Assembly: GCA_963576735.1 (NCBI GenBank)
Contig: OY755190.1
Coordinates: 737,695 to 801,694, forward strand
Reading direction: 5' to 3'
Length of the DNA stretch: 64,000 nt
Origin: Bedellia somnulentella
Lineage: Eukaryota; Arthropoda; Insecta; Lepidoptera; Bedelliidae
Below, piece after piece: positions 32,835-44,322 of this stretch (the first letter of the stretch is position 1; every line of letters starts with the position of its first letter). Below the pieces are notes generated by a model. The model saw only the letters and a program-made list of their open reading frames with translations, ran no database searches and was not told the DNA's origin. The position numbers and the translations under genes are program-made.

Positions 32835-33590
32835 ATAGACGTGAGTATAAGTAAGTTTCATCCAAACATTCGTCTACTAATCGAAGTAAAAAACTTCTAG
32901 TTAATCGTACCTCCCCAATTGATACCCCAGGGACGGTTACGACGTAAGCAATATGTAGTTAATACGCTCAACAAGAACATTCGTTAGTACATTGAAAGGA
33001 TACCAAGACCAAGACATACGGATCGATAGTATTTTTAATAGTAAGAAAAAATTATGTGTTGTTTAGTGTCGGCTTAGAATAACACTACCCCATTTATACC
33101 CGTCGTAAGAGACGACTAAGGGTATAGGGGCTTTTTAAGTGATTTTTGGGCGATGTGGTTGGAGACCCGTCACCAAAAACATTTATTATTACCATCTTTT
33201 CCCCAATCAACTTCCAAAAGTGGCTGAGGAATTTTTCATTCCAAAGCTCTGGCTACCCCCCTGTTAAGGGATTTATAGCCGTGAGTATATGTATTTATGT
33301 ATATATTTTTAATACCAACAAAACATCCGTATATCAACATCTCTGCCAATTTAGTCAGAATTATCGTACAAAATGCTAAAGTCTCAGCCTACCTAATAGA
33401 ACTATAATCGAGTGAGTATAAGTAAGTTTCTGCCAAACATTCGTCTACTAATCGAGGTAAAAAACTTCTTCACTTCCAATATTCATCATATAGCCCCAAT
33501 TGATACCCCGGGGACGGTTATGACGTCAGCAATATGTAGTTAATACACTCAACAAGAACATTCGTTAGAGCATTGAAAGGGGCCAAGATA
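32835..33590 (+). repeat. Pair of ~165-bp direct repeats around an A-element
   Basis: 32835-33003 and 33410-33588 share AAACATTCGTCTACTAATCG, CCAATTGATACCCC, GACGGTTA and CTCAACAAGAACATTCGTTA. The A-element at 33056-33304 lies between them. Confidence 0.82.
33056..33304 (+). repeat. A-element, subfamily b
   Basis: Subfamily markers GACCCGTCACCAAAAACATT and CATTCCAAAGCTCTGG are present, with a small deletion in CCCGTCGTAAGAG. Confidence 0.9.
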
Positions 33591-34923
33591 TACGATCTCC
33601 TTGGGACATTGTTTATCTGTGAGTTGCTAAGAACCATTAATCTATTATTATATCGATGATGCTGTTTTCGTGTGGTTAGAATTGAATGTGAGTTTGTTCT
33701 GACACAATTTTAGGTCTAAAAAGGACTTATAGTCATGAGTGTCACAGTAATTTATTTACAAAAAAAAACTGTTTTATCAATTTAACGCAATATTAAAGTA
33801 AAAAGGAAAAGACTAAGTACCTAGTTGAAATATTCAATAAACATACTTTCAAAGCCGTTTTACGATTGTGACGATAAAGAATGCAAATACAAGGGGAACT
33901 TTTGATAAAAATAATTTACTCGTAAAAAATATATCTTAGTTATCAAAGGTATAGCCGAGATATATTCAAAGCCATTTCATTTCATGTTTTTTATTCATAA
34001 CACTACATTTTTATTTCGGAATATTAGTTTAATTATGCTTACAAATTTTAGATGTCATGTATATTGTTAATCGATGTTTTGTATTACGAAGTCCTTCATA
34101 GGATTAGTAGATACTGGTACTTGACCATTTATTTCTTGGGTAGGCTCTCGAGCTTGATTTAATTGAAACCTGAACCTTTTTATGACATTAACCCAGCGTA
34201 GAGCACTCATCAGAATCAAAAAACACTAAACCTTGACCATATACTCAAATCCCACTAAAACACAAATGTCGCAATCTACAACCCACACCTTTGAGCAAGT
34301 CTGATTTTACTGACTTAAACTAATTATTTAAGCCGACACTACACAACAACGGCAGTTAATCGAAACCCGAGCCAAGCCAAATAAATAAACGAGGCGAAAT
34401 AAACTCAAATCAATTCCAACTAAGACGGTAAACCTCTGGAGCGTGTACAAATAAATTAACAATAATGGGAACAAATGGACAGGTAGAAGATTGGCCCGCC
34501 GCCGCCGCCGCTCACCGTTCCGAAACACATATGTTACTTAATCGATCTGCGGTGCTAATTGTACTAACTTATGCTTTCTGGACGCGGAAGACGAATAGAA
34601 TGTAACATTTTTTCCAGATTTTTTAGGGTAAAGAAAACAAGTATATTTTAACAACATATTTTGAAACCAGGTATCGGTAATGTAAATTTTTCGAAATCAT
34701 AAGTATAGAAAATATAAAAACGGGTTACCTTAGAATATATTTGCAAGAAAGTAGTATGTGTGCGAATCTTACAGTGTATGTATGTATGCCTTGAATAATA
34801 CATCTAAAGTTTTACTTTTGAGTTAATTGGCTTTACAAGTGATTGATTGGCGATAACCAGACGCAAAAACAGTATTTTTTGTGTAGCATCGTAGTTAGTG
34901 TAGCAATCATATTTATATAATAC
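33591..34923. other. 1.3 kb without a recognised gene
   Basis: A tiny A-head remnant (AAGCCGACACTACACAAC) lies near 34331. A (GCC)n tract is at 34495-34511. No supported frame. Confidence 0.4.
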
Positions 34924-35159
34924 CACTATGTAATGTCGGCTTAAGATAGCACTCCCACATTTCTTCCCGTGAGTGTTAATAAAAAGCGACTAAGGGTATT
35001 GGGGCTTTTTAAGTAATTTTTGGGCGATGCGGTTGGAGACCCATCACCAACAAACTTTATATTATCTTTCTTCTTTCCCCCATTCAATTTCCAAAACTGG
35101 CTGAGGAATTTCTCTTTCCAAAGTTCTGGCTACCCGTGAGTGTGAGTATATGTATGTAC
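34924..35159 (+). repeat. A-element, diverged, intermediate between subfamilies
   Basis: It has GACCCATCACCAACAAAC (type a) but TTTCCAAAGTTCTGGCTACC (type b). Tail GTGAGTGTGAGTATATGTAT. Confidence 0.88.
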
Positions 35160-36242
35160 TGATTATTTTATTTAGTTCATCATGTTAACCTAACTTTAGT
35201 AGATTTTTAGATCTTGGGTTTTTTTTTGTAATTCAAGGTAAGTGCATTGTTTTCATTCTTTCTTTTTTCTTTCATTGTGAATTTACTAATTTTATATAAA
35301 GTGGCAACCAACGTGAGTTTTTAACATATATATAATATATATTTAATGCTAAAGCAAGCTATGTTACTCTTTCTCCTTAGTGTCACTCCGTAGTATAACG
35401 CAAACAAGTTGGCTAAGTCAGCATTAAAAAACATAATTGTAACAAATAGACACTTTTGTTGTATAAATATTGCAAGATCGTGACAAACATTTAAATACAT
35501 CATATAATATCAAGAAAGTTTCTTCAAACATCTCTACCAAACTTAATCGAAATATTTCTCCGCAGCAATCCATTCCTACACAAGTTAAATCGTGCCCACA
35601 TCTCAATAAATACGTGTCTTAGTAATGTAAAAGGGGAAACCTCTTAATGTGTACAAGAGGCAAAAACAAAGCAATCCGGAAGCCGACCTTCTTATGTCCG
35701 GCCTGTAAATTTAGACCCCGAACCATCCATTCCCAAAGTCCACCCGAAGACGGCTATAAAACGATGTACGTTAACGGACGACCAAGATTTCTTGGCCGAC
35801 TACAAGATAAATGGCGAAAGCTATAACACCTTCACAGAAAACCCTGTTTACACAATGATGCTATCTTATAATTATGCCAATATTTAGTTAACCCCTACGT
35901 GGGATGTTATATTAAATAGTTCGCCACTTGAGGTCAAACTTGATGGTGTATTTGAGGGTTATGATCAAAGAGATGATTAAACGTTTTGATTTAGTTTAAC
36001 AAAGGAGTTTCGTGTTATGTCGATGGCTATTTTAGGGTTCGTTTCGGGATCTTGACCTATTGACTGGTAGTGACATTTATGAGGGAGGTTATTTTGACAA
36101 TTAATTTCTGATTATCAGATTTTAAAATATTGCAGGACTGACCTGCATCGTATTTTTTAATAGGCAACATAATTTCGGACCCTCGTTCTATAGTAATGGA
36201 GTAGCTTTAGATTGTCCGAAAAACACCAAATGTTTATTGATT
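35160..36242. other. 1.1 kb without recognised gene or repeat
   Basis: 35600-35850 is less AT-rich. The overlapping 60-codon minus-strand frames at 35321-35606 are unsupported. Confidence 0.4.
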
Positions 36243-36385
36243 TTAATAATAGAATAGAATAGAAAACTCTTTATTGCACAACAAAAAGGAGAAATATTTA
36301 CAAATAAACAGAATTATATTTTAAAAAGTACAATTGGCGGTCTTATCACCAAAAGCGATCTCTCCCAGACAACCTTAATAATTAA
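36243..36385 (-). mobile_element. 3' end of the (TTCTA)n-tailed LINE, second copy
   Basis: Inverted match of 2985-3126: AATAGAATAGAATAGAAAAC, then TCTTTATTGCAC, and GACCGCCAATTGTAC in reverse sense. Confidence 0.75.
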
Positions 36386-36402
36386 TAACAATGATCAATG
36401 AT

Positions 36403-36645
36403 GCTGTGTAGTGTCGACTTAGAATAGCACTACCCCATTTCTACTGGTGGGTGTACGTAAGAGGCAACTAACGGTATTGGGGCCTTTAAGGGATTGTTGG
36501 GCGATGCGGTTGGAGACCCATCACCAACAACCTTTATTTTTACCATCTTTACCCCACTCACATTTCTAAAAGTGGCTGAGGAATTTCTAATTCCTTAGCT
36601 CTGGCTACTCCTTCTAGGGATTTATAGCCGTGAGTATATGTATGT
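36403..36645 (+). repeat. A-element, left half of a large inverted pair
   Basis: Full copy, type a, followed directly by the inverted segment at 36646-36898. Together they mirror 39622-40163. Confidence 0.92.
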
Positions 36646-36898
36646 AATTTGGTCTAATTACGAAACTAGGTCTTATATCACGCAGACAAAGATGCGCGGT
36701 CCAACTAGTCCTCATATACAAACTGTCCCAAAATTCATTGATAACCTTGAACCAGGAAGTCAGAAACACATTTGGAATTGATAGGGGACAAGATGGTAGA
36801 AATAGTGTATCGTTGGTGATGGATCTCCAATCGCATCGCCCAAATACCACTTAAAAAGCCCCATACCGTTAGTCGTTTCTTACGACAGCCGTACTTTA
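36646..36898 (-). repeat. A-variant with a different 3' part (inverted partner of 39622-39915)
   Basis: The head half resembles the A-element, but the 3' half is a separate ~110 bases: TTTGGTCTAATTACGAAACT, GGTCTTATATCACGCAGACA and GTCCCAAAATTCATTGATAA. Only two copies occur here, so this is a composite or a subfamily. Confidence 0.82.
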
Positions 36899-38688
36899 AA
36901 GTGTATTTAACTATAAGAGAAAAATACCCAAGAGGTAGTATGATTCGAATATTTAATAAGTACTTACTGGTTAATTTAATGGTAACTTCAACTTCAACGC
37001 ATTTTTATTAGCGAGATAATCACATTGACTGATATTCAAAAGAACTGTTATTATCTTAACAAAATAGTTTATAAAAAAGGCATTTCTGTAACAAATGCAT
37101 TTTATTATTGTCCCTTCGTCGAAATAAAACAAAATAATAATCTTGATATTTACCCTAGTAACTAATATGCATGAATGAAGACAAAAAAACGAGTTCAATG
37201 GTTGCTAACAAATTACAAGTCCAAAATCTCTAAATTTCGTGTGTAGCAATTTAAACTTCTTAAGCAGTTTGGACCTCGGAAATCCCTACCTGAAAACTAC
37301 ACCTAAGGTCAAATTAACAATCGTTACCCTGAAGACCAACTACCCTTCACTATAAATCGCCCACCTTGGGTGATTTAATCAGAAATCTCTGGATCTCGGG
37401 AGCCCATTAAATCGTATGGTCAGTGGATAATTAATTCCTTGGTGTTCGAGTGAGATTAATGGAACGATGGACAGATCTTTTCGTTACCTCTTTGACGTAT
37501 GGTTTGGTCGTTGGATTTGGGAAATTTATTTATTGGGGCTAATTGGAAGTTTAAAATGAAGGAATTCTTCACAAGGATTTTAAGGAGGAAATAAAAAATC
37601 ACTCGCTTATCGCATGTTTTTTTTTGGTTTGTTGATATTTTAGTTTTAGGTATTGGCATAAATGTTTCATGATGGAGATAATTACTTGGGTTGGTGAAAA
37701 AACTACCATTGCAAATTACAAATAAACCGCTAATACCTGATTTTATTTTAATTTCTGTACCAAAAAGTAAAACCTGGATCCTGTAATGAAGGCTTCGCTG
37801 AGTGTCTTTTTGTATCGCAATTGTAATCGCAATTAATATCATATTCAATAAAGGTTGAGTTATACGTCCTATTAGTCCTAAAGACCCATTTAAAAAAACG
37901 ACAATTATTAAATATCTAAGGGACCATACAACAGACATGTTATTGGCCGATTATATAGATAAAATTCTGGTACCTTCAAACACGAGCCACCGCACATTTG
38001 GCAGGTTTTAGTAAAAGATGTAATATATATATATATATATATATATATCATATGTTGTTCTAGTTCAGTATAACATTAAATTATATTGGTCTAATTAAAC
38101 AAATCATAAAACTTGTAATCCTCTAAAATATTGGTTTATGAAATTAATGCTTTGCTTTAACAAACTATTTTTGATTTCGAATAAAGGGTGGAACACTGAC
38201 ACCAACGTTACACACACACCAGAACCCAAAGTTTTTTTACGTAATCAACATGATGTTGAAACGCTATTCTGTACCGATTCTACTAAATAAACAAAAATAT
38301 ATTTCCAATAATGGAATGCCATGAATAAAATATCACTTCACCACACTTCCGATTCCGAAACCTTCTTAAGGATTAGACCCTTAAGGATTTTCAACCCTTA
38401 GGCGGATGGGACGTCTTTGTTTGAATCGATCAAGGGCCTACGATCACTTGGGACAGGTGCCGCGGCTTTTAATTAATAATGTTTTCCAATATTCATGTTA
38501 ATATCTTCGGGGTTTGCTTAGTTTGTGCGGGAAACTTGTAATCGCCAGGTGTTGTATACACACATAAATGTAAGGGGCAGGATAGCCAAAAATAATGCCT
38601 ATTGGCTACTGCCAAGTAAGTGGGATTCGCACATGGAGTGTTTTTTATAATAGAAATAATACATTAGGATGAAGATAATTAACAGTAA
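36899..38688. other. 1.8 kb without a recognised gene
   Basis: It holds an (AT)n tract at 38022-38048. The 160-codon minus-strand frame (37456-37938) has hydrophobic stretches but no domain or family I recognise, and may be chance in AT-rich DNA. Confidence 0.4.
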
Positions 38689-39057
38689 GGCCGTGTTCAA
38701 ACCAAACTGACAGTAAGCCGCCGAAAGTGAGCGAACGTTACGCAGTTTATTGTATTTCCATACATATTCACTTTTTCGTCCACATATAACCGACAATACG
38801 TTAATACGCTATGCGTAGACGCTGACATTCGGCGGCTGATTATTAATATTAATATAGCACGTCACTACGCTCCGCGGACGCTGATTGGCTACGTAGTTAA
38901 ACGTCAGCGTATTGGATCATTGACGTATTGTAAGCTATAAACGTATTGTCAGCATACTGTGAACGAAAAATGCTGTTTATTTTCACGTTTACACTGGGGC
39001 TCATAGTAAGCCTGCTCACATTCGGCGGCTTACAGTCAGTTTGGTTTGAACACGGCC
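38689..39057. mobile_element. 369-bp PIF/Harbinger-type MITE with TAA duplication
   Basis: The terminal inverted repeats match at about 41 of 43 bases, beginning GGCCGTGTTCAAACCAAACT. TAA flanks both ends (38686-38688, 39058-39060). GG-C ends and a 3-bp TWA duplication are the PIF/Harbinger signature. Internal sequence is palindrome-rich and non-coding. Confidence 0.92.
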
Positions 39058-39248
39058 TAAGATAATAGTAAAAATCATATTTAAAAATTTATATAACTTA
39101 TTCAGAAGGTTTTTTTTTAATATGTTTTGTATACGTAAACTTAGATGTTTTACCTGAAAGGCTTGAAGAAATTTGATGTTTAAGGTATCTTTGGATTTGT
39201 AATGATACCGCGAGTCATACTGGGTACATTAAGATCAGTGGAAATATA

Positions 39249-39507
39249 ACATAACATAACATCATAACATATACTCACGGCTATAAATCCCTAGAAGTGG
39301 TAGCCAGAGCTAAGAAATTTGAAATTCCTCAGCCACTTTTAGAAATTGAGTGAGGAAAAGATGGTAAAGTAAAGGTTGTTGGTGATGGGTCTCCAGCCGC
39401 ATCGCCCAAAAATCCCTTAAAAGCCCCAATACCGTTAGTCGCCTCTTACGTACTCCCATCGGTAGAAAGGGGTAGTGCTATTCTAAGCCGACACTATACG
39501 GTCACGG
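39249..39507 (-). repeat. A-element with 14-bp TSD
   Basis: TCAGTGGAAATATA occurs at 39235-39248 and 39508-39521. Tail ATAACATAACATCATAACATA and an altered 5' end (CCGACACTATACGGTCACGG). Confidence 0.93.
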
Positions 39508-39621
39508 TCAGTGGAAATATAATTGCTATTAAGACATGTTGTGTCTTATTTATTACTTAAAATTAAATTAAGACGGGGTAATTCAATTATTTTGTTTCTT
39601 ATAATAGTTACAACCAGGCAG

Positions 39622-39915
39622 TGCCGTGTAGTGCCGGCTTAGAATGTAACTACCCTTTTCTAAGTACGGCTGTCGTAAGAAGCGACTAACGGTATTAGGC
39701 TTTTTTAAGTGGTATTTGGGCGATGCGATTGGAGACCCATCACCAACGATACACTATTTCTACCATCTTGTTCCCTATCAATTCCAAATGTGTTTCTGAC
39801 TTCCTGATTCAAGACTATCAATGAATTTTGGGACAGTCTGTATATGAGGATTAGTTGGACCGCGTATCTTTGTCTGCGTGATATAAGACCTAGTTTCGTA
39901 ATTAGACCAAATTAC
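39622..39915 (+). repeat. A-variant with a different 3' part (partner of 36646-36898)
   Basis: Reverse complement of 36646-36898, with GCCGTGTAGTGCCGGCTTAG as head and AATTAGACCAAATTAC at the end. Confidence 0.82.
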
Positions 39916-40163
39916 ATACATACATACATATACTCACGGCTCTTAATCCCTGGAAGGGGTAGCCAGAGCTAAGGAATCAAAAATTCTTTAGCCACTTTTG
40001 GAAAGTTGAGTGGGGAAAAGATGGCAAAGTAAAGGTTGTTGGTGATGGGTCTCCAACCGTATCGCCCAAAAATCCCTTAAAAGCCCCAATACCGTTAGTC
40101 GCCTCTTACGTTCACCCATCGGTAGAAACGGGGTAGTGCTATTCTAAGCCGACACTACACGGC
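39916..40163 (-). repeat. A-element, right half of the large inverted pair
   Basis: Full copy, type a, with CATACATACATA tail and head ending CGACACTACACGGC. Mirror partner of 36403-36645. Confidence 0.92.
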
Positions 40164-40784
40164 AAATTCAGGCGTAATTAAATACCGAACATCTAATAAT
40201 CTAAAAAATATATCCCCTATCTCACTCCTCAAGAAAATATTTTTACCTACTCTTACATACAAGGTTTAAATTGTAATCGAAAACAAAATACTAATTTTCA
40301 TACTGCCAAGGCAAGAATTGAAAAAAGATACATATAATTATATATTATAATTTTATTGGCCTATTTCTGCCTATGTAATGATTCCATATTGTAAATGTAG
40401 CTGTAAGCCCCCCAAAGATAATAAAATAAAATAAACTTAAAGCCCTTATTTTATCCCTTTAGAGGATGAATTCCTTTTTTAAGTGCTCATTGATATAAGG
40501 AAACCCTATAAAAAAAATAAGTTTCTATGTACTGAAATGAAAAACTTCCATACAAACTTTACCCCTTGAGGATTTTTTTGTTTCTTTCCCCTACACAAAG
40601 CATAATAAAATGTTATTTGAAAACCTATACAACAATTTTCGAACTTCTTAGTCTACTATTAGTAAAGCTACATATAAACTTTACAGCCCTATTCCCTTCT
40701 TAGTGCTCAGTTCCATAATAAAAAACCCTTGGCCCTTGGTAAAATTAAAGTTCATAGGTTCAGTAGTTTCTGCTGTGCGTTGAT
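40164..40784. other. Degenerate repeat-like DNA, no gene
   Basis: CTTCCATACAAACTTTACCC and the AAATAAAATAAAC end near 40440 look like old retroposon debris. Boundaries are unclear. Confidence 0.35.
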
Positions 40785-40990
40785 TATAGGTCAGTCAGTC
40801 ATTTTTGGTTTTCATATACCTATGTCGGACAGAAATTCGTCAAACAGATGCTCATCTCTAATGCTGATCCTGGAGGCCTACTACGAGCGCTATTTTATCG
40901 TTTTGATATTGGTTAGAATAAGATAACAGTATTCAAAAGTAAGTGAGTGTGAAAGAGATGGCTGTTTTATATCACACGATATCAAGTTAG
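40785..40990 (-). repeat. Repeat X, copy 3 (longest)
   Basis: Inverted relative to copies 1 and 2. It shares TACGAGCGCTATTTTATCG and AAAGAGATGGCTGTTTTATA. The 65-codon frame across it is fortuitous. Confidence 0.65.
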
Positions 40991-40991
40991 T

Positions 40992-41416
40992 GCCGTGTAG
41001 TGTCGGCTTAGAATAACACTACCCCATTTCTACCCGTGGGTGATCGTAAGAGGCGACTAAGGGTATATGGGATTCTTAAATGATTTTTGGGCGATGTGGT
41101 TGGAGACCCGTCACCAAAAGGACGTAAAAAAAGATGTGTGTTGACGAGTTTCTTACGGGTTCTTCTCTCAACAAAACACCTTCCGAATCCGAAGTAAACT
41201 TAGTATTAAGTTGAATTTTGACGTTCAAAAAACAAAGATTTATCTTTTTACTTCGAAATAAATGATTATTTTATTTTATTTTATTTTTTATAAAAACATT
41301 TATTTTTTATTACCATCTTTTTTCTAATCAACTTCCAAAAGTGGCTGAGGAATTTCTCATTCCAAAGTTCTGGCTACCCTGTAAGGGATTTATAGCCGTG
41401 AATATATGTATGTATG
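40992..41416 (+). repeat. A-element, subfamily b, split by a short retroposon
   Basis: Parts at 40992-41118 (to GACCCGTCACCAAAA) and 41296-41416 (from CATTTATTTTTTATTACCAT). The insert at 41119-41295 ends in an (ATTTT)n tail. Confidence 0.9.
41119..41295 (+). mobile_element. Short retroposon 3' end with (ATTTT)n tail
   Basis: About 177 bases: GGACGTAAAAAAAGATGTGT to CTTCGAAATAAATGATTATT, then an ATTTT run. No frame. A matching CTTCGAAATAAATACAT piece occurs near 49950. Confidence 0.7.
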
Positions 41417-41536
41417 ATATCTAGTTAAAAGGCAGCTCGTACTAGCTATGCTGATAGTTTCTAGGAAATTTGTAAAATAACGGACGCACCTTAGGAAACT
41501 AGTAAGCGCAGTTAATTTTTGACAAGTTTCCAAGTT

Positions 41537-41796
41537 AATTTATCATGGTTGTTAACGGTGAGGGAAAACATCGTGAGGAAACCCACATAACTAAGTCGTA
41601 CTTAGTCATGTGACAGTGTGTTCGTACAAAAACGGCGATAGGCCTGCCCCTATCACGTGAGTACACTGTCCAAGCAAAACGTGGGTACCTTCTCTGGACA
41701 CTAGATGGCGCTGCCATGTGAGTTCAGAAGTATTGGTACCTCTGCCAACCCCTTCGGGGATAAACGGCGTGAACGTTTATGTTATGTTATGTTATG
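41537..41796 (+). repeat. SINE T, 5'-truncated, with 10-bp TSD
   Basis: It lacks the tRNA-like head and starts at AATTTATCATGGTTG. Tail (TTATG)n. TTTCCAAGTT flanks it at 41527-41536 and 41797-41806. Confidence 0.92.
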
Positions 41797-41930
41797 TTTC
41801 CAAGTTTGTAATTTATAATTTAAGAAATATATAAGCATCCCAATGTATTCTGTAAGTCTAAAAGTAGATTTAGTAAATAATAGACATGAAGTATATGTAG
41901 CGCAAATATTTATTCACATTTTTAATTATA

Positions 41931-42117
41931 CGGGTAGCCAAAGGTACAGAATTAAAAATTCTTCAACCAACCCTGGAATCTGAGTAGGGAAAAGATTGTA
42001 ATGTAAAGATTGTTGGTGATGGGTCTCCAAACGCAAAGCCCAACATTCATTTAAAGGTTCTAATACCCTTAATCACTCACAGAAAGAAATGGGTTAGTGC
42101 TGCCGACACTACACAGC
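41931..42117 (-). repeat. A-element, degenerate
   Basis: CGGGTAGCCAAAGGTACAGA, TTGTTGGTGATGGGTCTCCA and GCCGACACTACACAGC keep the order. Tail lost. Confidence 0.82.
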
Positions 42118-42230
42118 TATTTAATATTTTCAAATGTATAAAAAGGGAACCAGTTGATTATGCTGTAACCTTATTGTATCTAATTGTTAATCATCCATTA
42201 TAGAACTATATGTATCACTATTTGTAGTTT

Positions 42231-42470
42231 GAATGTTTTTGTCATGAAAACTTCATGTGGGGATTATTACTAATAAATAAAGGAAAGAAAAATTTCGACA
42301 ATGGCGGGAACAAAGAGTTTGATTAGTAAAACAAACGAAGGATAGCAGAATTTTGCACTGGCAGCCATTGACACTGTAGCTCAATTGGCAGAGAGATGGG
42401 GGCATATACCTGGAGGTTGCGGGTTCATTCCCCGCCGGTGTCGAAATTTTTCTTTCCTTTATTTATTAAT
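42231..42470 (+). repeat. SINE G, near full length
   Basis: Extension CTTCATGTGGGGATTATTAC, arm AATAAAGGAAAGAAAAATTT, a spacer, a plus-sense tRNA-like body (42367-42444, GACACTGTAGCTCAATTGGC with B-box GGGTTCATTCC), then the inverted arm. The left arm carries an extra CGACAATGGCGGGA, an inverted copy of the tRNA 3' end. Confidence 0.88.
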
Positions 42471-42474
42471 CACA

Positions 42475-43977
42475 ATTTGTACTCAAACAAAGTAGAGTAA
42501 CAAATGCTTTATACCACACATCTATAATTTTACATACGCTGTGTTGATTGTTGAATTGAAGCATGTATGCATATTCACTCCCATCATGTGATAACAGCTA
42601 GCCCATCTGAATTATGCCACAAACACTTGAAAAAAGAAACATCCATATTCATCATACAAAAAAATGTACTCAGCAGGAATTCAATTTCTAATCACCTATA
42701 CACTGGCCTATTGCACCCATGAACAAGATCACTGGAGATTAAATGTTTATCATCACAGTCCACAGAAATGACAGTTTACAAGAAGGTACTTTCAGATTTA
42801 TCATCAAGTCAATACCACGACTTGAAAACAATACTTGATTGGAGTGTTGAGCCACAGACAATGTTTCTTATTAAGCATTTTCCAATATTAAACTATTTTA
42901 TTTTTTGTTTTATCTTGTCATGTTGTCACAAACATGGATAGAAGTCTAGCCTTAATATAATGGGACAAACTTTTAAAGCAAGTGCTTTCTAAGGCAACAC
43001 TTTTATTCTACTTAGCAACACTATTGCCATAAATTTGTGGGTTGAATTGATAAGAAGGTTTTAAGTACCAAAGGTATTGCACAATTAAGTTATGTATCTG
43101 CTTCTATACTCTAAAATCTTGGTAGTTATTATATTTAATGATAATTGTTTTTCTTTTTAAACCTTAATATAAAAACAAGTATAATTTCTAGAAGAACTGA
43201 AGGATGCCAATAAAGTGCAGCTTTACAGACTTTATTTCTAATGGAATACTTTGCTTTGGAACGTTTTTAGTTCATACTGAGTGGTGATTGATAGTGAGAA
43301 AGAGAAGGAAAAAAGAACCCACATCTTAAGACAACTGATTAATGGAAGCAAATATGTGTATGCTATATAAAAGGTGATATTTTGAGCAATTATTGTTCTA
43401 CAAATTATTAAATAAACCAATTAATAGCACCTAATATTCAGAGAAAATGAGCTTTGGGGTACCTAGTCATAACTGGCAAAACTGTAATTATTCACCTTTT
43501 TAGTTGGAATGTTCAAAGACAGTGATAGACAGGCTAAATAGTTAAAAATACATATTATAGCGCAACATGTGTTTCACATTCAATAAATGATCCAAGACAA
43601 ATGACAGACACCTTTCCTTGCACTATTAGTAGTTTTAGGTATATGTGTATTGTATATTTATATATATATTAAGATAGCCCTAAATATATAAATAAGAAAA
43701 GAGGCAGTAAAATAAGTTTGTGTTAGCTATTAAATATCAAAATACTAGTAATAATAAATTCTTATCTTAGTCAAATCTCAAACAATTACCCAAATAATAA
43801 CCATGTATATGAGGTAGGTTAGTCATTTAGACATAAAAAAAAGTGTTTTTTCCATATATCTGTAAAAGGACATGACAAATCCTGGGTAATGTTCATTGCA
43901 AAACAAAAACATAACCTCAAAACGTATAAGCATAAAGCTTGCAAATTAGAGGCGATTCAGTAAATTTAGAGATCAAA
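42475..43977 (-). other. 1.5 kb repeat-poor DNA downstream of the Nup88-like exon
   Basis: No A-, T- or G-type repeat is seen, unlike the rest of the window. It is plausibly the start of intron 1 of the gene. I find no convincing further exon here. Confidence 0.35.
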
Positions 43978-43983
43978 ACATAC

Positions 43984-44193
43984 CTGATAATTGATGTCCT
44001 TGTTTTCTTCTTCAAGGCATTTCAAATTCAAAGCGAATAAACAGCATTCTTTAGCATTCCACACATAAAGCACTTCGTCCTTAAGTTCCATCAAATTCTT
44101 TAGACTCGCACTACTACTTTCTTCCAAACTTATTTTCAAGTCTTTAAACATAGCATGATTTTGCAATTTCGAATCAATAAATCTCTGATCCAT
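43984..44193 (-). CDS. Probable first coding exon of a Nup88-like nucleoporin gene
   Basis: Seventy codons run from an ATG in good context (TTCAAAATGG) to a CAG|GTATGT splice donor at 43984/43983, leaving phase 0. The translation contains LQNHAMFKDL, then a strand-like stretch ending in VLYVWNAKECCLFALNLK, and closes with INYQ. This matches the layout I remember for the start of the Nup88 beta-propeller, with a variable N-terminus, a LFLWD-like strand, a long acidic loop and then YQ. Nup88 sits on the cytoplasmic face of the nuclear pore with Nup214. An in-frame upstream ATG at 44280 would add 29 mostly basic residues, but its context is poorer and the added residues look unlike the family. 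Later exons should lie at lower coordinates on this strand. I could not identify them above 42475, so the intron may be long. The identification is from memory of the family. Confidence 0.45.
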
Positions 44194-44274
44194 TTTGAAT
44201 TTAAGTAAGAATAATTGTTGAACAAACAAACACAGATTTGATTTATTTTTTTGCCGCTTTCGTTCGTTTCGGAT

Positions 44275-44322
44275 TGACATTGACAGAATACAGGCTGACT
44301 TGACATTGACAGTGTCAATTTG
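44275..44322 (-). promoter_or_regulatory. TGACA-rich upstream region of the Nup88-like exon
   Basis: Five TGACA/TGTCA words lie within about 43 bases just upstream of the Nup88-like exon, including the near-palindrome ATTGACAGTGTCAAT. The position fits a promoter or 5' leader of the minus-strand gene. No TATA box is obvious. The regulatory role is inferred only from position and word clustering. Confidence 0.22.

Noticed and set aside
37456..37938. 160-codon minus-strand frame with hydrophobic stretches
   Set aside because: The hydrophobicity follows from T-rich sequence; no family, signal peptide logic or neighbours support it.
42475..43977. Further exons of the Nup88-like gene
   Set aside because: No minus-strand stretch with an acceptor, an open frame and family motifs was convincing.
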